From Methanobacteriota archaeon (lineage in GTDB: Archaea; Thermoplasmatota; Poseidoniia; MGIII; CG-Epi1): DNA of 6,015 bases. The DNA is taken from positions 1 through 6,015 of the forward strand of contig JAAZXP010000053.1 in the NCBI GenBank assembly GCA_014240055.1, in the 5' to 3' direction. The number at the start of each line of letters is the position of its first letter. The stretch's first letter is position 1. The notes under the pieces were generated by a model. It made no database searches, had not been told where the DNA came from, and saw only the letters and a list, made by a program, of their open reading frames with translations. The translations under genes were made by a program, and so were the position numbers. Of this stretch, positions 4,944-6,015 are shown piece by piece.

Positions 4944-6015
4944 ATGATAGAGCGTTATGCAAGACTCCCGATTGAGAGTCCAAGGCAAATTGTGGTCATT
5001 GTAGCGCTTTTGACACTAGTATTATCTCCATTCCTTCTCCAAGTTGAATTCGCAACAGATGTTGATGCTTTTCTTCCACAATCTTCAGAAGTTGAAACAT
5101 ATGATAAAATTAGTGAGGATTTTGGTAGTGATTCTAGTATTGTCAATCTTTATCTTACTTCCGCTAACGAACAAAATATTTTGACTATAAATAATTTGGA
5201 AGATATTCTAGATTTACACAATCAATGTTCTGAAATTGAGGGTGTGAAGGAGGTCTTATCGGTTGCCGACTTTTTTGATTCAGCCCTTAAAGACTCTGAT
5301 ATGTCATTAGCTAAAGTTAAACAATCTGACGATCCATGGCAGTTGGTCTATGATTCTATCTCTTCGGCAGGCGGTGGTAATTATTCATGGAATGAGGTTG
5401 ATTTTGTTACAGATGTATTAGTAAATAAGGATTTGAATTTAGATCCCTTAATTATACAGTCTGGAGACTCCTTACGCTCAGCTCCCTTATCAAACTCGAC
5501 AATAATAATGATTAATTTAGAGCCTGATTTGACGACTATACAAAAGAAGGAAGTTGGTCAAAAAATAAGATTATTATCTCAGATTCATAATACAGAATCA
5601 GGTAGTGAAGTCCATGCTGAAACTTTTTCGATTGATCTCTTGGCTTATGATGTTGATCAATCAACGCAAGAAACGAATATACGTATGGCAGTAGGCATGC
5701 TCGTAGTTACTACTATTTTGCTTTGGTTATCCTTTAGGCATTGGAGTTATGTTGTATTGCCATTAATTACTTTAATAATTTCAGTATTTTGGACATTTGC
5801 TTTTGCAGGTATGCTTGGAATAAAGTTAACTGCTTTAGCTGTTGCAGTAATTCCCTTAGTAGTTGGTCTCGGGATTGATTTTGCAGTACATATTAGTCGT
5901 AGATATCAAGAAGGTCTTAAAGCTGGAAATTCCGTCGAAGAGTCATTATTAGAGGCGCAAATGCATACAGGACAAGCACTTTCTTTAGCAATGATGACTA
6001 CAGTTATTGCTCTGT
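4944..6015 (+). CDS. RND-superfamily membrane transporter (HAE3/MMPL type), partial, 3' end cut by window edge
   Basis: RND proteins are proton-driven membrane exporters; archaeal HAE3/MMPL members are about twice this visible length and their cargoes are mostly unknown. I translated 357 codons, open to the right edge. The order is a short cytosolic end MIERYARLPIESPRQ, TM1 (about 15-34), a large extracytoplasmic domain (35-245), TM2 (246-264), TM3 (268-290) and TM4 (294-317). A cytosolic loop follows, and TM5 begins near 343. The ectodomain opens with FATDVDAFLPQSSEVETYDK (36-55), typical of the family. TM4 holds GLGIDFAVHISRRYQEG (308-324), the conserved GxGxD segment expected in the proton pathway or sterol-sensing-like domain. 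Sequons NYS (146) and NST (184) lie in the ectodomain. An in-frame TAA at 4929-4931 limits the start to GTG 4938 or ATG 4944; I chose the ATG. It lies 38 bases after uppS on the same strand. Substrate unknown. Confidence 0.9.
   Translation, partial: MIERYARLPIESPRQIVVIVALLTLVLSPFLLQVEFATDVDAFLPQSSEVETYDKISEDFGSDSSIVNLYLTSANEQNILTINNLEDILDLHNQCSEIEGVKEVLSVADFFDSALKDSDMSLAKVKQSDDPWQLVYDSISSAGGGNYSWNEVDFVTDVLVNKDLNLDPLIIQSGDSLRSAPLSNSTIIMINLEPDLTTIQKKEVGQKIRLLSQIHNTESGSEVHAETFSIDLLAYDVDQSTQETNIRMAVGMLVVTTILLWLSFRHWSYVVLPLITLIISVFWTFAFAGMLGIKLTALAVAVIPLVVGLGIDFAVHISRRYQEGLKAGNSVEESLLEAQMHTGQALSLAMMTTVIAL

Noticed and set aside
4955..5146. Minus-strand open frame antisense to the RND gene
   Set aside because: The plus-strand frame is open to the window edge with family motifs; this is a shadow.

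Overview
The window is AT-rich archaeal DNA. The main evidence is the conserved archaeal order uS13 - uS4 - uS11 - RNA polymerase subunit D, read leftward. Supporting evidence is an archaeal Trm-G10-type tRNA methyltransferase, TATA-like boxes about 25 bases upstream of several start codons, and a GTG start with no leader room. The gene set (an AT-rich genome, a secreted PKD-domain protein, a HAE3/MMPL-type RND transporter) would fit an uncultivated marine euryarchaeon such as Marine Group II or III. That placement is inference and was not tested by phylogeny.

Layout. Positions 1-2230 (minus strand) hold an operon read as rps13 -> rps4 -> rps11 -> rpoD. rpoD is cut by the left edge after 250 codons. 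The rps4/rps11 and rps11/rpoD junctions are both one-base TAATG stop/start overlaps, each preceded by a Shine-Dalgarno sequence inside the upstream gene. A 129-base divergent region (2231-2359) carries a good TATA box for the ribosomal operon and a weaker one for the next gene. Positions 2360-3085 (plus) encode an acidic, cysteine-free exported protein with one PKD domain and a second probable beta-sandwich; it has no recognisable specific function. Its stop codon overlaps by 4 bases the stop of a convergent THUMP/MTase gene (3082-4077, minus), probably the tRNA guanine-10 N2-methyltransferase. A 48-base divergent region (4078-4125) then separates that gene from uppS (4126-4905, plus), a cis-prenyltransferase expected to make the polyprenyl/dolichyl carrier lipid. 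Downstream by 38 bases is the start of an RND-superfamily transporter (4944 to beyond the right edge, 357 codons visible).

How the genes fit together. The left half is translation and transcription core machinery, and the methyltransferase adds tRNA maturation. The right half concerns the cell envelope: carrier-lipid synthesis, a membrane transporter and, further left, an exported surface protein. No mobile element, CRISPR array, tRNA or rRNA gene was seen, and no gene-free stretch exceeds 129 bases. I found no convincing new multi-gene system. The points most worth a second look are the compact divergent promoter between trmG10 and uppS, the orphan PKD protein, the charged tail of uS4, and the cysteine-free domain 3 of RpoD.
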